From an uncultured Chloroflexota bacterium (GTDB taxonomy: Bacteria > Chloroflexota > Chloroflexia > Thermomicrobiales > CFX8): DNA of 43,590 bases. The first letter of the stretch is position 1, and each line of letters starts with the position of its first letter. Both the position numbers and the translations under genes were made by a program. The DNA lies in contig CALMXF010000001.1 in the NCBI GenBank assembly GCA_937870985.1, positions 1 to 43,590 of the forward strand, given 5' to 3'. The notes below the pieces were generated by a model. It had not been told where the DNA came from. It saw nothing but the letters and a program-made list of their open reading frames with translations, and made no database searches. This document shows positions 15,962 to 24,963 of this stretch, one piece after another.

Positions 15962-16414
15962 ATGGATGACCTCCAAGGGGCACGCGGTCACGAACCTTCG
16001 ATCCTTGGTTTCGCGTTGCTGCTGCGTGAATTGCGCGACCGACGAAAACTGTCACAGAGCCGTCTGGCAGGGGCCGCCGGCTTCGACCATTCCTATGTCA
16101 GTCGTCTCGAGAGTGGCAATCGCATGCCGACGCGCGACGCCGTTCAGAAGTTGGCTGAGGCGATGGCGCTTGGCGAAAGCGAGCGCGACGCGCTACTCGC
16201 CGCAGCGGGATTCATGCCGGGCCGAATTGAGAGCCTCTTCGCCGACGAGCCTGTCCTCTCCGAGGTTCTCGGGCTGCTGCAGGACGGCACGGTGCCCGAT
16301 GAAGTTCGCGATGATGTGCGGCGAATGATCTCGCTGCTTGTCCGACAGGCCCAGCGAGCGTCGTATCCCGCCGCGGTTGGCGCTGGACACGCCGCGGTGA
16401 TTGCTGCCGCATGA
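15962..16414 (+). CDS. XRE-family transcriptional regulator
   Basis: A 150-residue DNA-binding protein. The helix-turn-helix (about 14-70) reads LLRELRDRRKLSQSRLAGAAG then DHSYVSRLESGNRMPTRDAVQKLAEAM, a clear Cro/CI-type domain. A helical C-terminal half (VLSEVLGLLQDGTVPDEVRDDVRRMISLLVRQ) probably mediates dimerisation or ligand sensing. ATG 15962 is preferred since AGGAG lies eight bases upstream. In-frame ATGs at 15944 and 15869 would add 6 or 31 residues without a good ribosome site. Its targets are unknown; an inverted repeat at its own promoter suggests autoregulation. dnaE follows 146 bases downstream. Confidence 0.88.
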   Translation: MDDLQGARGHEPSILGFALLLRELRDRRKLSQSRLAGAAGFDHSYVSRLESGNRMPTRDAVQKLAEAMALGESERDALLAAAGFMPGRIESLFADEPVLSEVLGLLQDGTVPDEVRDDVRRMISLLVRQAQRASYPAAVGAGHAAVIAAA

Positions 16415-16451
16415 GCGGCCCTCGAGCCTGGCGCGGAGGCGTCGCTGTCGG

Positions 16452-16480
16452 TTGTCGACGGGCGACGCCTGGCGTATCCT
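16452..16480 (+). promoter_or_regulatory. Possible promoter of dnaE
   Basis: TTGTCG at 16452-16457, 17 bases, TATCCT at 16475-16480. Both boxes are imperfect. A ten-base palindrome follows at 16489-16498. Confidence 0.35.
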
Positions 16481-16488
16481 GACCCCGT

Positions 16489-16498
16489 TGTACGTACA
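16489..16498. repeat. Palindrome TGTACGTACA upstream of dnaE
   Basis: A perfect ten-base palindrome that also occurs at 40227-40236, again at a predicted transcription start (rsfS). It is a candidate site for a shared regulator. Confidence 0.4.
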
Positions 16499-16560
16499 GC
16501 GCGTGAGCATGGCCGGCCGTAGGCGCGGACGCTACAGCGCGAGCCCTGCTGGAGGGACTG

Positions 16561-19500
16561 ATGTCGTCGTTTGCCCACCTTCATCTACATACCGAATTTT
16601 CGTTGCTCGATGGGTTGGGGCGGATCGACGACTACATGGCCAAAGCGGTCGAGTTCGGTATGCGACACGTCGCGCTGACCGATCACGGCGTCATGTATGG
16701 GGCTCTCGACTGGTATCGAGCCGCGAAAAGCCACGATCTCGCCCCAATTGTCGGTGTCGAGGCGTACCTCGCCCCGAAGAGGATGAGCGATCGAGACAGC
16801 CGTTCTAACTATCACCTGCTGCTCCTTGCTGAGAATGAGCGCGGATACCGCAATCTATTGAAGCTATCCAGCAAGGCCAGCATTGACGGGTTCTACTACC
16901 GACCGAGAATCGATCTCGAGCTGCTCAACGAGCTGCGGGATGGGTTGATCTGTACCTCCGCCTGCCTGGGCGGTCCGATTGCCAACAACTACCTCGAGGG
17001 CCGTGACACTGAAGCCGAGAGGCTCGCGGGGTCCCTCGCGGAGATATTCGGGCGAGATCACTTCTATCTGGAAGTGCAGGATCATGGCATGCCGGAGCAG
17101 CAGCGGGTCAATCGCCAGCTCGTCGATCTGGCGCGGAAAATGAACCTGCCGCTGGTCGCTACCAACGATGTTCACTACGTCAACCGCGAAGATGCAGCTA
17201 CTCAGGATCTTCTGGTCTGCATCCAGACAAACACGACTCTCGACGATCCCAAACGAATGAAGATGGACTCGGATCAGCTGTACTTCAAGTCGCCACAGGA
17301 GATGGAACAGCTGTTCGGTGACCTTCCGGAAGCCCTCGAAAACACGATCCGCATCGCGGAACGCTGTAACTTGTCGTTGGACTTCGACCGGCTTCTGCTG
17401 CCCGATCCTGGAATTCCCGAAGGGCTCACGCCGCAACAACACCTGGCCGAGCTGTGCTGGGGCGGTCTGGCGGCGCGCTACCCGGTTCTCACTGACGAGG
17501 TTCGCCAGCGCCTCGAATATGAGCTGTGGGTGATCGAGCAGACCGGGTTTGCCAGCTATATGCTGATCGTCCGCGACTTCGCACAATTCGCCCGTGATCG
17601 CCGGATCCCCTTCGGGGTACGCGGATCGGCGGCGGCGAGCATCGTCCTCTTCACCCTGGGGATCACTGATATCGATCCGATCGCCAATCGGTTGGTCTTC
17701 GAGCGTTTCCTGAATATCGAGCGACGCGAGATGCCGGACATCGATATGGACTTCGCCGACAACCGGCGCCAGGAAGTCATCGACTACGTGGCCCAGAAGT
17801 ACGGCCACGATCGGGTCGCGCAGATCATCACCTTCGGCACCATGGGCGCGAAGGCCTCAGTTCGCGACGTTGGCCGCGCGCTCGGCTGGGCTCCCGTGGA
17901 TGTCGATCGAGTCGCGCGGCTGATCCCCACCACATTGGGAATGACACTCGAGCGGGCATTGATCGAGAGTAGCGAGCTCCGTTCGCTCTTCGATGATGAC
18001 GAGCGTGTTCGCCGGATGATTGAGGTCGCCCAGAAGCTGGAAGGGATCTCGCGACACGCTGGCACACATGCGGCAGGCGTCGTGATCAGCGCCGAGCCAT
18101 TGGTGGAGCACGTCCCTCTGCAGCGGCCGGCGCGCGGCGACGAGAACGCGCTGCCGACGACGCAGTTCTCGATGGAGAACGTCGCGGCGATCGGTCTGCT
18201 GAAGATGGATTTCCTCGGGCTTGCCAACCTGACGATTCTCGGCGATGCCGTCGATATCATCAAGCAGACGCGTGGTGAGTTGCTTGAGCCGAACGATCTA
18301 CCCGATGGCGATCGCGTTACCTATGAACTGCTCGCGCAAGGCGAGACGTTCGGAGTCTTCCAGCTAGAGAGCGCCGGCATGCGGCGGGCCATTCGGGAAT
18401 TGCGGCCGGGCTCTGTCGCCGAGCTTGCAGCCCTGGTCGCGCTCTACCGGCCGGGCCCGATGCAACATATTTCGACATTCTGTCAGGCCAAGCACGGCGC
18501 CCAGGAGATCCGCTACCCACACCCCGACCTGGCGGAGATCCTCGACGAGACGTATGGGGTCATTGTCTATCAGGATCAGGTCTTGCTGATTGCTCAGCGC
18601 TTCGCTGGATATACCCTCGGCGAGGCCGACATCATGAGGAAGGCGATGGGCAAGAAGATCCCGGAGAAGATGCGCGCGGAGCGCGAGCGCTTTCGTTCTG
18701 GGGCGGTCGAGAAAGGCTACACGCCGGCCGATGCCGACAAGATCTTCGACCTCATCGAGCCATTCGCCGGCTACGCGTTCAACAAGGCGCATGCCGTGTG
18801 TTATGGGACGATCGCCTATCAGACGGCGTACCTGAAGGCGAATTACCCAGCCGAGTACATGACGGCCGTCCTGCGGCTAGCGCCGAGCCATCCCTCTGGC
18901 ACTGCCGTCCGGGTGGCGGCAGCGGTGGCAGAGTGCGCGAAGCTGGGGATTCAGATCCTTGGACCCGACATAAATCACAGCGATGTGAACTTCAACATCG
19001 AGTCACTCGACGATGGGCGACTGGCAATTCGATTCGGCCTTGCGGTCATCAAGAACGTCGGCGAGGGTGCGGTCGAGGAGATCTGCCGGGTTCGTAACGA
19101 ACAAGCTGGTGGATTCGCATCGCTCGAGGCGCTTTGCGAGGCCGTTGATCACAGCTCTCTCAACAAGCGAGTGTTCGAGAGCCTCATCCGTGGTGGAGCC
19201 CTTGACACCCTCGGCGGCCGCGCGTCAGCGCTCGCGCGGCTTGACACAGCGATAGCGTCGGCGCAGCGTTCGCAACGAGCGCGCGACCGTGGACAGATGG
19301 ATCTCTTCGGCGGATTCCTGGATGATGCTGCCCCGACGGCAACGACGGAGATCGACGTGAATCCGCTACCGAAAAAGCAGTTGCTTGCCTGGGAGAAGGA
19401 ATACCTCGGCACGTATCTGAGCGAGCACCCGTTGACTGACATAACAGCTGACGCCCGGGCACATGGTCGGCAATATCAGCCGATCGCCGATCTCGATCCG

Positions 19501-20043
19501 GAGACTGCCGGCCAGAACATCCGCATGCTCGGCATTGTTGCAGCGATTCGAAAGCTATCGACGAGAACGAATCGGACGATGGCAGTGCTCCAGTTCGAAG
19601 ACCTCACCGGAGCGGTCGAGGTTGTGCTCTTTCCTGAAGCATTCGATCGCTTCGGCGCGCTCTGTGTCGAAGATCAGATCCTTGTCGTGCGCGGGCGCGC
19701 TGATTCACGGAATGACAGCGTCCAGGTTATCGCCGAAGATATCAGCCCCTACGAAGTGACGGATGAGCCTCCGCCAGCGATGGCGACAGTTGTCTGGTTG
19801 CGCCTCGCGGGCAGCGATAACCTGGATGAGGACGTGCGGCGAATGGAGCAGCTCGCGCGATTGCTCCGTGACTTTCCGGGAGACGACGAGGTGCTGCTGG
19901 AGATCGAGACCGCGCGAGAAGTTACCCATCTGCGCTCGAACCTCCGCGTCGATTGGTGCCCAGATCTCGACCGCGCTGTGAGCGACATCCTCGGGCGGGA
20001 CTGCGCGCGTGTCATCTCCGTCGCTGTACGCGAGAGACGATAA
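16561..20043 (+). CDS. dnaE: DNA polymerase III alpha subunit
   Basis: The replicative polymerase catalytic subunit, 1160 residues, standard length for DnaE. The N-terminal PHP domain keeps its metal-binding histidines (H6, H8, H10 in AHLHLHTEFS, and D41-H42), unlike E. coli, so it may retain a PHP proofreading nuclease. The polymerase core shows GVRGSAAASIVLFTLGIT and the catalytic aspartates in MPDIDMDFADNRR, and HAAGVVIS. The OB-fold domain near 980-1060 (MLGIVAAIRKLSTRTNRTM, TGAVEVVLFPEAF) follows the HhH tandem. ATG 16561 has GGAGGG at the correct spacing. It ends convergent with the Mur-like ligase gene. Confidence 0.98.
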   Translation: MSSFAHLHLHTEFSLLDGLGRIDDYMAKAVEFGMRHVALTDHGVMYGALDWYRAAKSHDLAPIVGVEAYLAPKRMSDRDSRSNYHLLLLAENERGYRNLLKLSSKASIDGFYYRPRIDLELLNELRDGLICTSACLGGPIANNYLEGRDTEAERLAGSLAEIFGRDHFYLEVQDHGMPEQQRVNRQLVDLARKMNLPLVATNDVHYVNREDAATQDLLVCIQTNTTLDDPKRMKMDSDQLYFKSPQEMEQLFGDLPEALENTIRIAERCNLSLDFDRLLLPDPGIPEGLTPQQHLAELCWGGLAARYPVLTDEVRQRLEYELWVIEQTGFASYMLIVRDFAQFARDRRIPFGVRGSAAASIVLFTLGITDIDPIANRLVFERFLNIERREMPDIDMDFADNRRQEVIDYVAQKYGHDRVAQIITFGTMGAKASVRDVGRALGWAPVDVDRVARLIPTTLGMTLERALIESSELRSLFDDDERVRRMIEVAQKLEGISRHAGTHAAGVVISAEPLVEHVPLQRPARGDENALPTTQFSMENVAAIGLLKMDFLGLANLTILGDAVDIIKQTRGELLEPNDLPDGDRVTYELLAQGETFGVFQLESAGMRRAIRELRPGSVAELAALVALYRPGPMQHISTFCQAKHGAQEIRYPHPDLAEILDETYGVIVYQDQVLLIAQRFAGYTLGEADIMRKAMGKKIPEKMRAERERFRSGAVEKGYTPADADKIFDLIEPFAGYAFNKAHAVCYGTIAYQTAYLKANYPAEYMTAVLRLAPSHPSGTAVRVAAAVAECAKLGIQILGPDINHSDVNFNIESLDDGRLAIRFGLAVIKNVGEGAVEEICRVRNEQAGGFASLEALCEAVDHSSLNKRVFESLIRGGALDTLGGRASALARLDTAIASAQRSQRARDRGQMDLFGGFLDDAAPTATTEIDVNPLPKKQLLAWEKEYLGTYLSEHPLTDITADARAHGRQYQPIADLDPETAGQNIRMLGIVAAIRKLSTRTNRTMAVLQFEDLTGAVEVVLFPEAFDRFGALCVEDQILVVRGRADSRNDSVQVIAEDISPYEVTDEPPPAMATVVWLRLAGSDNLDEDVRRMEQLARLLRDFPGDDEVLLEIETAREVTHLRSNLRVDWCPDLDRAVSDILGRDCARVISVAVRERR

Positions 20044-20140
20044 GCACGACGCGACTGCTGGCCGCTCGCGCATACGACATATCCCAGTAGCGCTAATACC
20101 CGTCAGGCTGCCCCGACCATCGGTCAATGATTCTCTGTCA

Positions 20141-20163
20141 CCGGACGCGGCGTAGCGTCCCGG
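20141..20163. terminator. Hairpin between convergent dnaE and Mur-like ligase genes
   Basis: CCGGACGC (20141-20148) can pair with GCGTCCCGG (20155-20163) with one bulged base and a six-base loop. No T tract on either side. Nothing else was seen in the 141-base gap. Confidence 0.3.
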
Positions 20164-20184
20164 CGCACGGCATGCGTCTGGACG

Positions 20185-21456
20185 TTATGAGTTGTGGGCG
20201 CCTTCGGGATTGCCGTGGCTGCTCCCCCGTCGTCGCGAGCTGAGATTGATTGCCGGAGCGGGCCAGAGGTGCGAAAGCGCCACCTCGGCGTCATCGACAA
20301 GGACAAGCGCGAGATCGTCGGTACCGATTGTATTGAGCAGTTGATCGACGGCCATCTCCTCATTCGCGACATTGATCACGATCGGTGGCACGGCGACTGT
20401 GGCTATTCCTGCCTTGATTGCCGCTATTCGTGCCTCATCGTCCGTTTCACCGTGCAGGAGGATGATTCCACCGATGCCACCGATAACGCGACCTGCCTCG
20501 TGGATCTCCGTGTCGGACAATCGAGGCAGACGCCCGCAGACGACAAGCGACCGGCGGTGGGGGATGTGACGAATGCCTCGCGCCAGTTGCTTGAGTGTCG
20601 CGACGAGCTCGGGCGCATCGGCAATGACGGTGGCTTCGTTGTACGCGAAGACATTTGCCGCAGCAGGCTGCAGATCGGGTTCTGTGGTGAACGAGAGCAG
20701 TGCAGCCTCAATGATGAGCGGGTCGATCCCGATCGCGACAGCAGCCGCTGTCGCGGCGAGGAGATTCTGAACCTGGAAGAGCATCGTGCCGCCCAATGTA
20801 GCAGGGACCGAGGCGACATCGATGACATGAGAGGACTCGTGTCGGTCACCGACGACTACTTGCCCGTCCTGGATCCAGCACCCGATCCCTCCCGCATTGA
20901 GGCGGGCCTGCAGGACGGGGTTGTCGTTGTGGAGCGCATAGGGGAACACCAGGCAGTGTGCCTTCGATGCAACCTCGTTGACATCGTAATCGTCGGCGTT
21001 GACAACAAGCATGCCGTCGGGTCGCATCGATTCCACGACGATATGCATAGCCTGCCGTTCCCGACTCGCATCCTCAGATAACAGGCAAGCCTCATTGTTG
21101 CCGCAGAGCGTTGTCATGATACCGACGGGGTATGTGTCCTTCGGAAGGCCTGCGGCGACAACAGTCGCGGCGGCCATCTCCTGAACGACGACCCGCAACT
21201 CCCCATAACGGGCGGCAAGGAGAACGCGAGCCCATGGCCCGAGCTCGCCATCCTGCTGTTCTCCCTCGACGTAGACGCCGGACGAGAGCCAGGCGGCGTC
21301 GGGCCATCCGGCCTTGTTGAAGATGCTGTTCAGCATCCAGGCGATCGTCGTCTTGCCAGACGTCCCAGCGATGGAGATGAGCGGGAGTGTCTCAGATTGT
21401 CCGCGATCGACGACCCGGCTTCTGAAACCGGGCGGTCGTGTGATGGTGTCGGTCAC
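20185..21456 (-). CDS. Mur ligase-family protein, similar to the C-terminal half of cyanophycin synthetase
   Basis: A 423-residue protein of the Mur ligase superfamily, with the P-loop GTSGKTT at 31-37 and the middle-domain segment VVVQEMAAATVVAAGL followed by GIMTTLCGN. The C-terminal domain (about 280-410) resembles the ligase domain of cyanophycin synthetases and does not match MurC-F. There is no ATP-grasp half, so it is not a normal cyanophycin synthetase. It should form a peptide-like bond through an acyl phosphate, with unknown substrates. GTG 21456 has GGAGTAGAGG upstream. It is the last gene of the glmS-tatD-rdgB unit, six bases after rdgB. Confidence 0.8.
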   Translation of the reverse strand: MTDTITRPPGFRSRVVDRGQSETLPLISIAGTSGKTTIAWMLNSIFNKAGWPDAAWLSSGVYVEGEQQDGELGPWARVLLAARYGELRVVVQEMAAATVVAAGLPKDTYPVGIMTTLCGNNEACLLSEDASRERQAMHIVVESMRPDGMLVVNADDYDVNEVASKAHCLVFPYALHNDNPVLQARLNAGGIGCWIQDGQVVVGDRHESSHVIDVASVPATLGGTMLFQVQNLLAATAAAVAIGIDPLIIEAALLSFTTEPDLQPAAANVFAYNEATVIADAPELVATLKQLARGIRHIPHRRSLVVCGRLPRLSDTEIHEAGRVIGGIGGIILLHGETDDEARIAAIKAGIATVAVPPIVINVANEEMAVDQLLNTIGTDDLALVLVDDAEVALSHLWPAPAINLSSRRRGSSHGNPEGAHNS

Positions 21457-21462
21457 CAGCCT

Positions 21463-22098
21463 CTACTCCTGTACTTCGTCAGCCGCGAGATGAGCCAGTA
21501 GCCCATGCGCGCGAAGACCGACGACGAGCGCTCGAATTGCCCGTCCCCGGTGCGAGATCGCGTTTTTTTCCTCTATCGACAGTTCGGCCATCGTTCGGCC
21601 GGCGAACGCGGGCGCGTCTGAATCGTGAATCTCGAAGAGTGGGTCGAAGCCGAAGCCATTCGAACCGCGCGGATGTTCCAGCACGATCCCGCGAATCGAC
21701 CCTTCGGTAACGCGCTCCTCACCGTCACGAGTGACAAACGCCGCCGCAGACACGAACCGTGCGCCTCGTTGGGCGCGGGGAACCCCGGCGAGTCGTCGGA
21801 GGAGCTCGCGATTGTTCGACTCGTCAGTTGCGCCGGGGCCGGAGAACCGCGCCGAGCGGATTCCAGGCTCTCCCTGAAGCGCATCGACCACGATCCCGGA
21901 GTCGTCGGCAATCGCGGCGTCGGCTCCCCCGGCCGCGTGCCGGGCCTTCAGAAGCGCGTTCTCTACAAAGGTCTCGCCATTCTCTTCGGGTGACTGAAGC
22001 CCCATCTCACCAAGCGTGAGTAACGTGACGTTCGCGGGTAACAGACGCTGGAGCTCCGCGATTTTTCCGGCGTTGTTGGTCGCGACAACTATTCGCAT
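21463..22098 (-). CDS. rdgB: XTP/dITP pyrophosphatase (RdgB/HAM1)
   Basis: Hydrolyses non-canonical purine triphosphates (XTP, dITP) to monophosphates, keeping deaminated purines out of DNA and RNA. The 211-residue protein shows VVATNNAGKIAELQRLL at the start, the active-site IADDSGIVVDALQGEPGI, GFGFDPLFEI and the closing ISHRGRAIRAL. ATG 22098 has GGAGG upstream and lies within the end of tatD (10-base overlap). It is part of the glmS-tatD-rdgB-Mur-like unit, so its expression probably falls when the glmS ribozyme cleaves. Confidence 0.96.
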   Translation of the reverse strand: MRIVVATNNAGKIAELQRLLPANVTLLTLGEMGLQSPEENGETFVENALLKARHAAGGADAAIADDSGIVVDALQGEPGIRSARFSGPGATDESNNRELLRRLAGVPRAQRGARFVSAAAFVTRDGEERVTEGSIRGIVLEHPRGSNGFGFDPLFEIHDSDAPAFAGRTMAELSIEEKNAISHRGRAIRALVVGLRAHGLLAHLAADEVQE

Positions 22099-22901
22099 GC
22101 GCGCCTCCGCGTTCCCGCCTTAATGGCGTCGGCAAGCGAATCGCCAAAGAGCTCGATGGCATTGTCTGTCGTTGCCTCGGCCAACTCCGCGAGATTCATT
22201 CCATGAATGCTGGCGAGCGTCTCGGCTGCGCGAACAATCATCGCTGGCTCATTTCGCGAACCGCGATGCCCCTGTGGCGCCAGATAGGGTGCGTCGGTCT
22301 CCAGGATCACTCGATTGAGGGGCGCAAACGCGAGCGCATCCCGGACCGAATCGGATGACTTATACGTCGCGACTCCGCCGACGCCAAGATACAGCCCGAG
22401 CTCGAGGCAACGCGACGCGAATTCCCGGTCGCCTGAGAAGCAATGCAGCACTCCCCGGATGGGGCCTTCCTGCTTGAGGAGGGCGATGACATCGTCCTCG
22501 GCGTTGCGCTGGTGAATTACAATCGGCGCATCAAGCCGCCGGGCGAGTCGCAGTTGCTCTTCGAACACAGCCCTCTGGATCGCTGGCTCGGCATGATCAC
22601 GGTAGTAATCCAGCCCTATCTCCCCGATGGCGACAACGCGTTGGTCGGCGGTTTCGCGTTCCAGGAGTGCCGGGAAGTCGTCAGTCCAGTCCTCGGCATG
22701 ATTCGGATGCAGACCGACAGTCCGGACGATCATGGGGTAGTGCTCGACCAGTGCCGCCGTTGTCGCCCAGCGTTCCTGGCTGAACCCGATTGCGATCATG
22801 GCGCTGACTCCGGCGGCGATGGCGCGCTCGATGGCCGCCTCCCGATCATCGTCAAACACCGGCAGATCCAGGTGCGCATGCGTGTCGACGAGCGTGATCA
22901 T
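22089..22901 (-). CDS. tatD: TatD-family metal-dependent deoxyribonuclease
   Basis: A 270-residue TIM-barrel hydrolase with the TatD metal ligands: H8 and H10 in DTHAHLD, the glutamate in AIGEIGLDYY, a histidine in IVIHQRNAE, another in GVLHCFSGD, and the aspartate in ILETDAPYLAPQGHRG. Members degrade DNA 3'-5' and help in repair or DNA clearance. The ATG overlaps the glmS stop as ATGA, and the end overlaps rdgB by ten bases, so the three are translationally coupled. Confidence 0.95.
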   Translation of the reverse strand: MITLVDTHAHLDLPVFDDDREAAIERAIAAGVSAMIAIGFSQERWATTAALVEHYPMIVRTVGLHPNHAEDWTDDFPALLERETADQRVVAIGEIGLDYYRDHAEPAIQRAVFEEQLRLARRLDAPIVIHQRNAEDDVIALLKQEGPIRGVLHCFSGDREFASRCLELGLYLGVGGVATYKSSDSVRDALAFAPLNRVILETDAPYLAPQGHRGSRNEPAMIVRAAETLASIHGMNLAELAEATTDNAIELFGDSLADAIKAGTRRRACE

Positions 22902-24673
22902 TTCACGGTCACACTCTTCGCGAGGTTCCGTGGCTTGTCCGGGTCGAACCCACGACGCAGCGCGAGCTGATAGCCGAGCATCTGGGCAGGAGGCGCCATC
23001 ACCAATGGTGAGGCATCGGCGACGTCAGCGATCGGCAGGTGAATATCGAAGACCTCGTCGTTCTCGGGCGAGATACCGATGATCAACCCTCCACGGGCTT
23101 TCAGCTCCATCGCCCCAGAGATGATGTCCGTCCGCGTCTCGTCGAGCGGCGAGTATACGATGCACGGAGTTCCGGGCTCGATCAACGCGATGACGCCATG
23201 TTTGAGCTCTCCCCCCGCGAAACCCTCCGCGTGGAGATACGAGACCTCCTTGATCTTGAGCGCGGCTTCAAGGGCGGTCGGGTAGGAGAGTCCGCGGCCA
23301 ATGATGAACAGGTTCTGGCTTGCGTTGACGGTCTCGGCAACGCCGTGAACGCGGTCGATGAACCCGGGTGTCAACGCCGCGCTGACGCCATCCACCGCGC
23401 GCCAGAGCAGATCACGTCCGACATGTTCCGAGCCGTTGAGGATATGCGCGGTGAGCAGCAGCGTCGCGACTTTTGCTGTGTAGGCTTTGGTTGACAGAAC
23501 ACACTGTTCTGGGCCGGCATCGAGATGCACGGAGAAATCGGCGATTCGGTCAAGGGTCGAACCTTTGACGTTCACGAGTGCCACGATCTTCGCGCCGCGC
23601 TCGCGGGCTGCCAGCACCGGCTCGATGACATCCACCGTCTCGCCCGATTGCGACAACGCGACCACCAGCGAGCGATCGGTGAGGAAATGTTCCTGGTATT
23701 CGAACTCGCTGCCCACCACGAAGTTGACGTGCCGTCGGGCGATCCGCGAGAACAGGTAACTTCCCGTGAGGGCGGCGTATGACGCGGTTCCACAGCCGAC
23801 CAGGAACGTGCCATACGAACTCTGGATCAGCCGGGCGAGCTCCCGCGTCTCATCAAGCTTGTCCCGCGCGATTCGCTCGAGGACGGCCGGCTGCTCGTGC
23901 ATCTCCTTGAGCATGTAGTGTGGATAGCCGCCGAGCTCGGCCGAACCCTCCTCAACGGGAATGTCGGCCCAGACGAGCGGCCATGCCTGACCGTCACGAG
24001 CATCGATCGAGGTGATGCCGTCATGCTCGAGCTGGACGAGCTGATAGTCCTCCAGATAGGACACGCGCTCGGTATGCCCTGCGAGAGCGAGTGTGTCTGA
24101 CGCGATGAACGATCCGGATTCGCGTTGCCCGATGACCAGCGGAGAGACGTGTTTGATCGCAGTCAGTGTTCGCGTTGAACGATCGAGCACGATGATTGCG
24201 TTCAGGCCCCGCAACTGCATGAACGCCCGTGCGACGGCGGAGCGCACAGCCTCGGGGGTATCACCCTGGCCCAGCAGATCGCTGACGAGGTGTGCCACGA
24301 CCTCCGTGTCGGTTTCGCTGTGAAATGCGTACCCGCGCTCTGTCAATGACGTGCGTAGCGAGCGGAAGTTCTCGATGATGCCATTGTGAATGACGGCCAG
24401 CCGGCCAGATGCGTCCGGTATTGGATGTGCGTTCGCTTCGCAGACGCCACCGTGGGTGGCCCAGCGCGTGTGGCCGAAGCCGATATCGGAGGCCGGCAAG
24501 TCGACCATGGCAGACCCGATCTTGCCGACGTGCTTCTCTATCTCGATGTGGTTGTTGATTCCGACTGCGACACCCCAGGAGTCATACCCCCGGTATTCGA
24601 GTCGTTTCAATGCCTGAAGGACCATCCCGCCGGTGTCAGTGTACGCTCCGACATAGCCGAATATTCCGCACAT
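22898..24673 (-). CDS. glmS: Glutamine--fructose-6-phosphate aminotransferase (isomerizing)
   Basis: Makes glucosamine-6-phosphate from fructose-6-phosphate and glutamine, the entry to UDP-GlcNAc, peptidoglycan and glycans. The 591-residue protein (family about 600) begins MCGIFGYVG with the N-terminal nucleophile Cys2, then RWATHG and HNGIIEN of the glutaminase domain. Two SIS isomerase domains follow (VGCGTASYAALTG; ALSQSGETVDVIEP; IGRGLSYPTALEAALK), ending FDPDKPRNLAKSVTVK. The gene is preceded by a leader of about 280 bases containing a glmS ribozyme, so feedback by glucosamine-6-phosphate is expected. It is the first gene of a four-gene unit; tatD overlaps its stop by four bases. Confidence 0.98.
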   Translation of the reverse strand: MCGIFGYVGAYTDTGGMVLQALKRLEYRGYDSWGVAVGINNHIEIEKHVGKIGSAMVDLPASDIGFGHTRWATHGGVCEANAHPIPDASGRLAVIHNGIIENFRSLRTSLTERGYAFHSETDTEVVAHLVSDLLGQGDTPEAVRSAVARAFMQLRGLNAIIVLDRSTRTLTAIKHVSPLVIGQRESGSFIASDTLALAGHTERVSYLEDYQLVQLEHDGITSIDARDGQAWPLVWADIPVEEGSAELGGYPHYMLKEMHEQPAVLERIARDKLDETRELARLIQSSYGTFLVGCGTASYAALTGSYLFSRIARRHVNFVVGSEFEYQEHFLTDRSLVVALSQSGETVDVIEPVLAARERGAKIVALVNVKGSTLDRIADFSVHLDAGPEQCVLSTKAYTAKVATLLLTAHILNGSEHVGRDLLWRAVDGVSAALTPGFIDRVHGVAETVNASQNLFIIGRGLSYPTALEAALKIKEVSYLHAEGFAGGELKHGVIALIEPGTPCIVYSPLDETRTDIISGAMELKARGGLIIGISPENDEVFDIHLPIADVADASPLVMAPPAQMLGYQLALRRGFDPDKPRNLAKSVTVK

Positions 24674-24779
24674 GCGCGCAACCTTCCGGCCCGCGCGGTA
24701 ACGCGGGCGAGTGCGATGTCAACATCACGAGCTTGTTGGAAGCGCGGCGGGCGATCTGAACCCCGTCGGGATCCTCTAT

Positions 24780-24923
24780 CTGCACATGGGATCCGATTGT
24801 GCGGTGAATTGCTCCACCGGTTTCCGAAAACCCTGCGAGCGTGCTACCCGGAAGGCCATCCGCCGAATCGTTCGATCAGGCCTTCTCCTCGTCACCTCAC
24901 GCCTCCACGTGAGGCCAGGCGCT
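24780..24923 (-). ncRNA. glmS ribozyme (glucosamine-6-phosphate-activated self-cleaving riboswitch)
   Basis: Minus-strand RNA in the glmS leader. The cleavage site A/GCGCC lies between 24923 and 24922. P1 is a perfect 7-bp stem (24908-24914 with 24895-24901). The invariant UGACGAGG follows (24894-24887). P2 arms AGAAGGCC (24886-24879) and GGCCUUC (24857-24851) enclose UGAUCGAAC and the hallmark AUUCGGCGGAU (24868-24858). Further hairpins (P3/P4 region) extend to about 24780; the 3' edge is approximate. In the family, glucosamine-6-phosphate acts as the catalytic cofactor, and cleavage leaves a 5'-OH mRNA that is degraded, shutting down glmS. A promoter about 40 bases upstream fits. Confidence 0.9.
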
Positions 24924-24963
24924 ACAGTGCCGGAACCTTCATCCCAGCGCGCATTCCATCGTC

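Noticed and set aside
24636-24878. Open minus-strand frame running through the glmS leader into glmS, with protein-like composition
   Set aside because: No start codon with a ribosome site, it ends inside glmS in another frame, and the same bases form the conserved glmS ribozyme.
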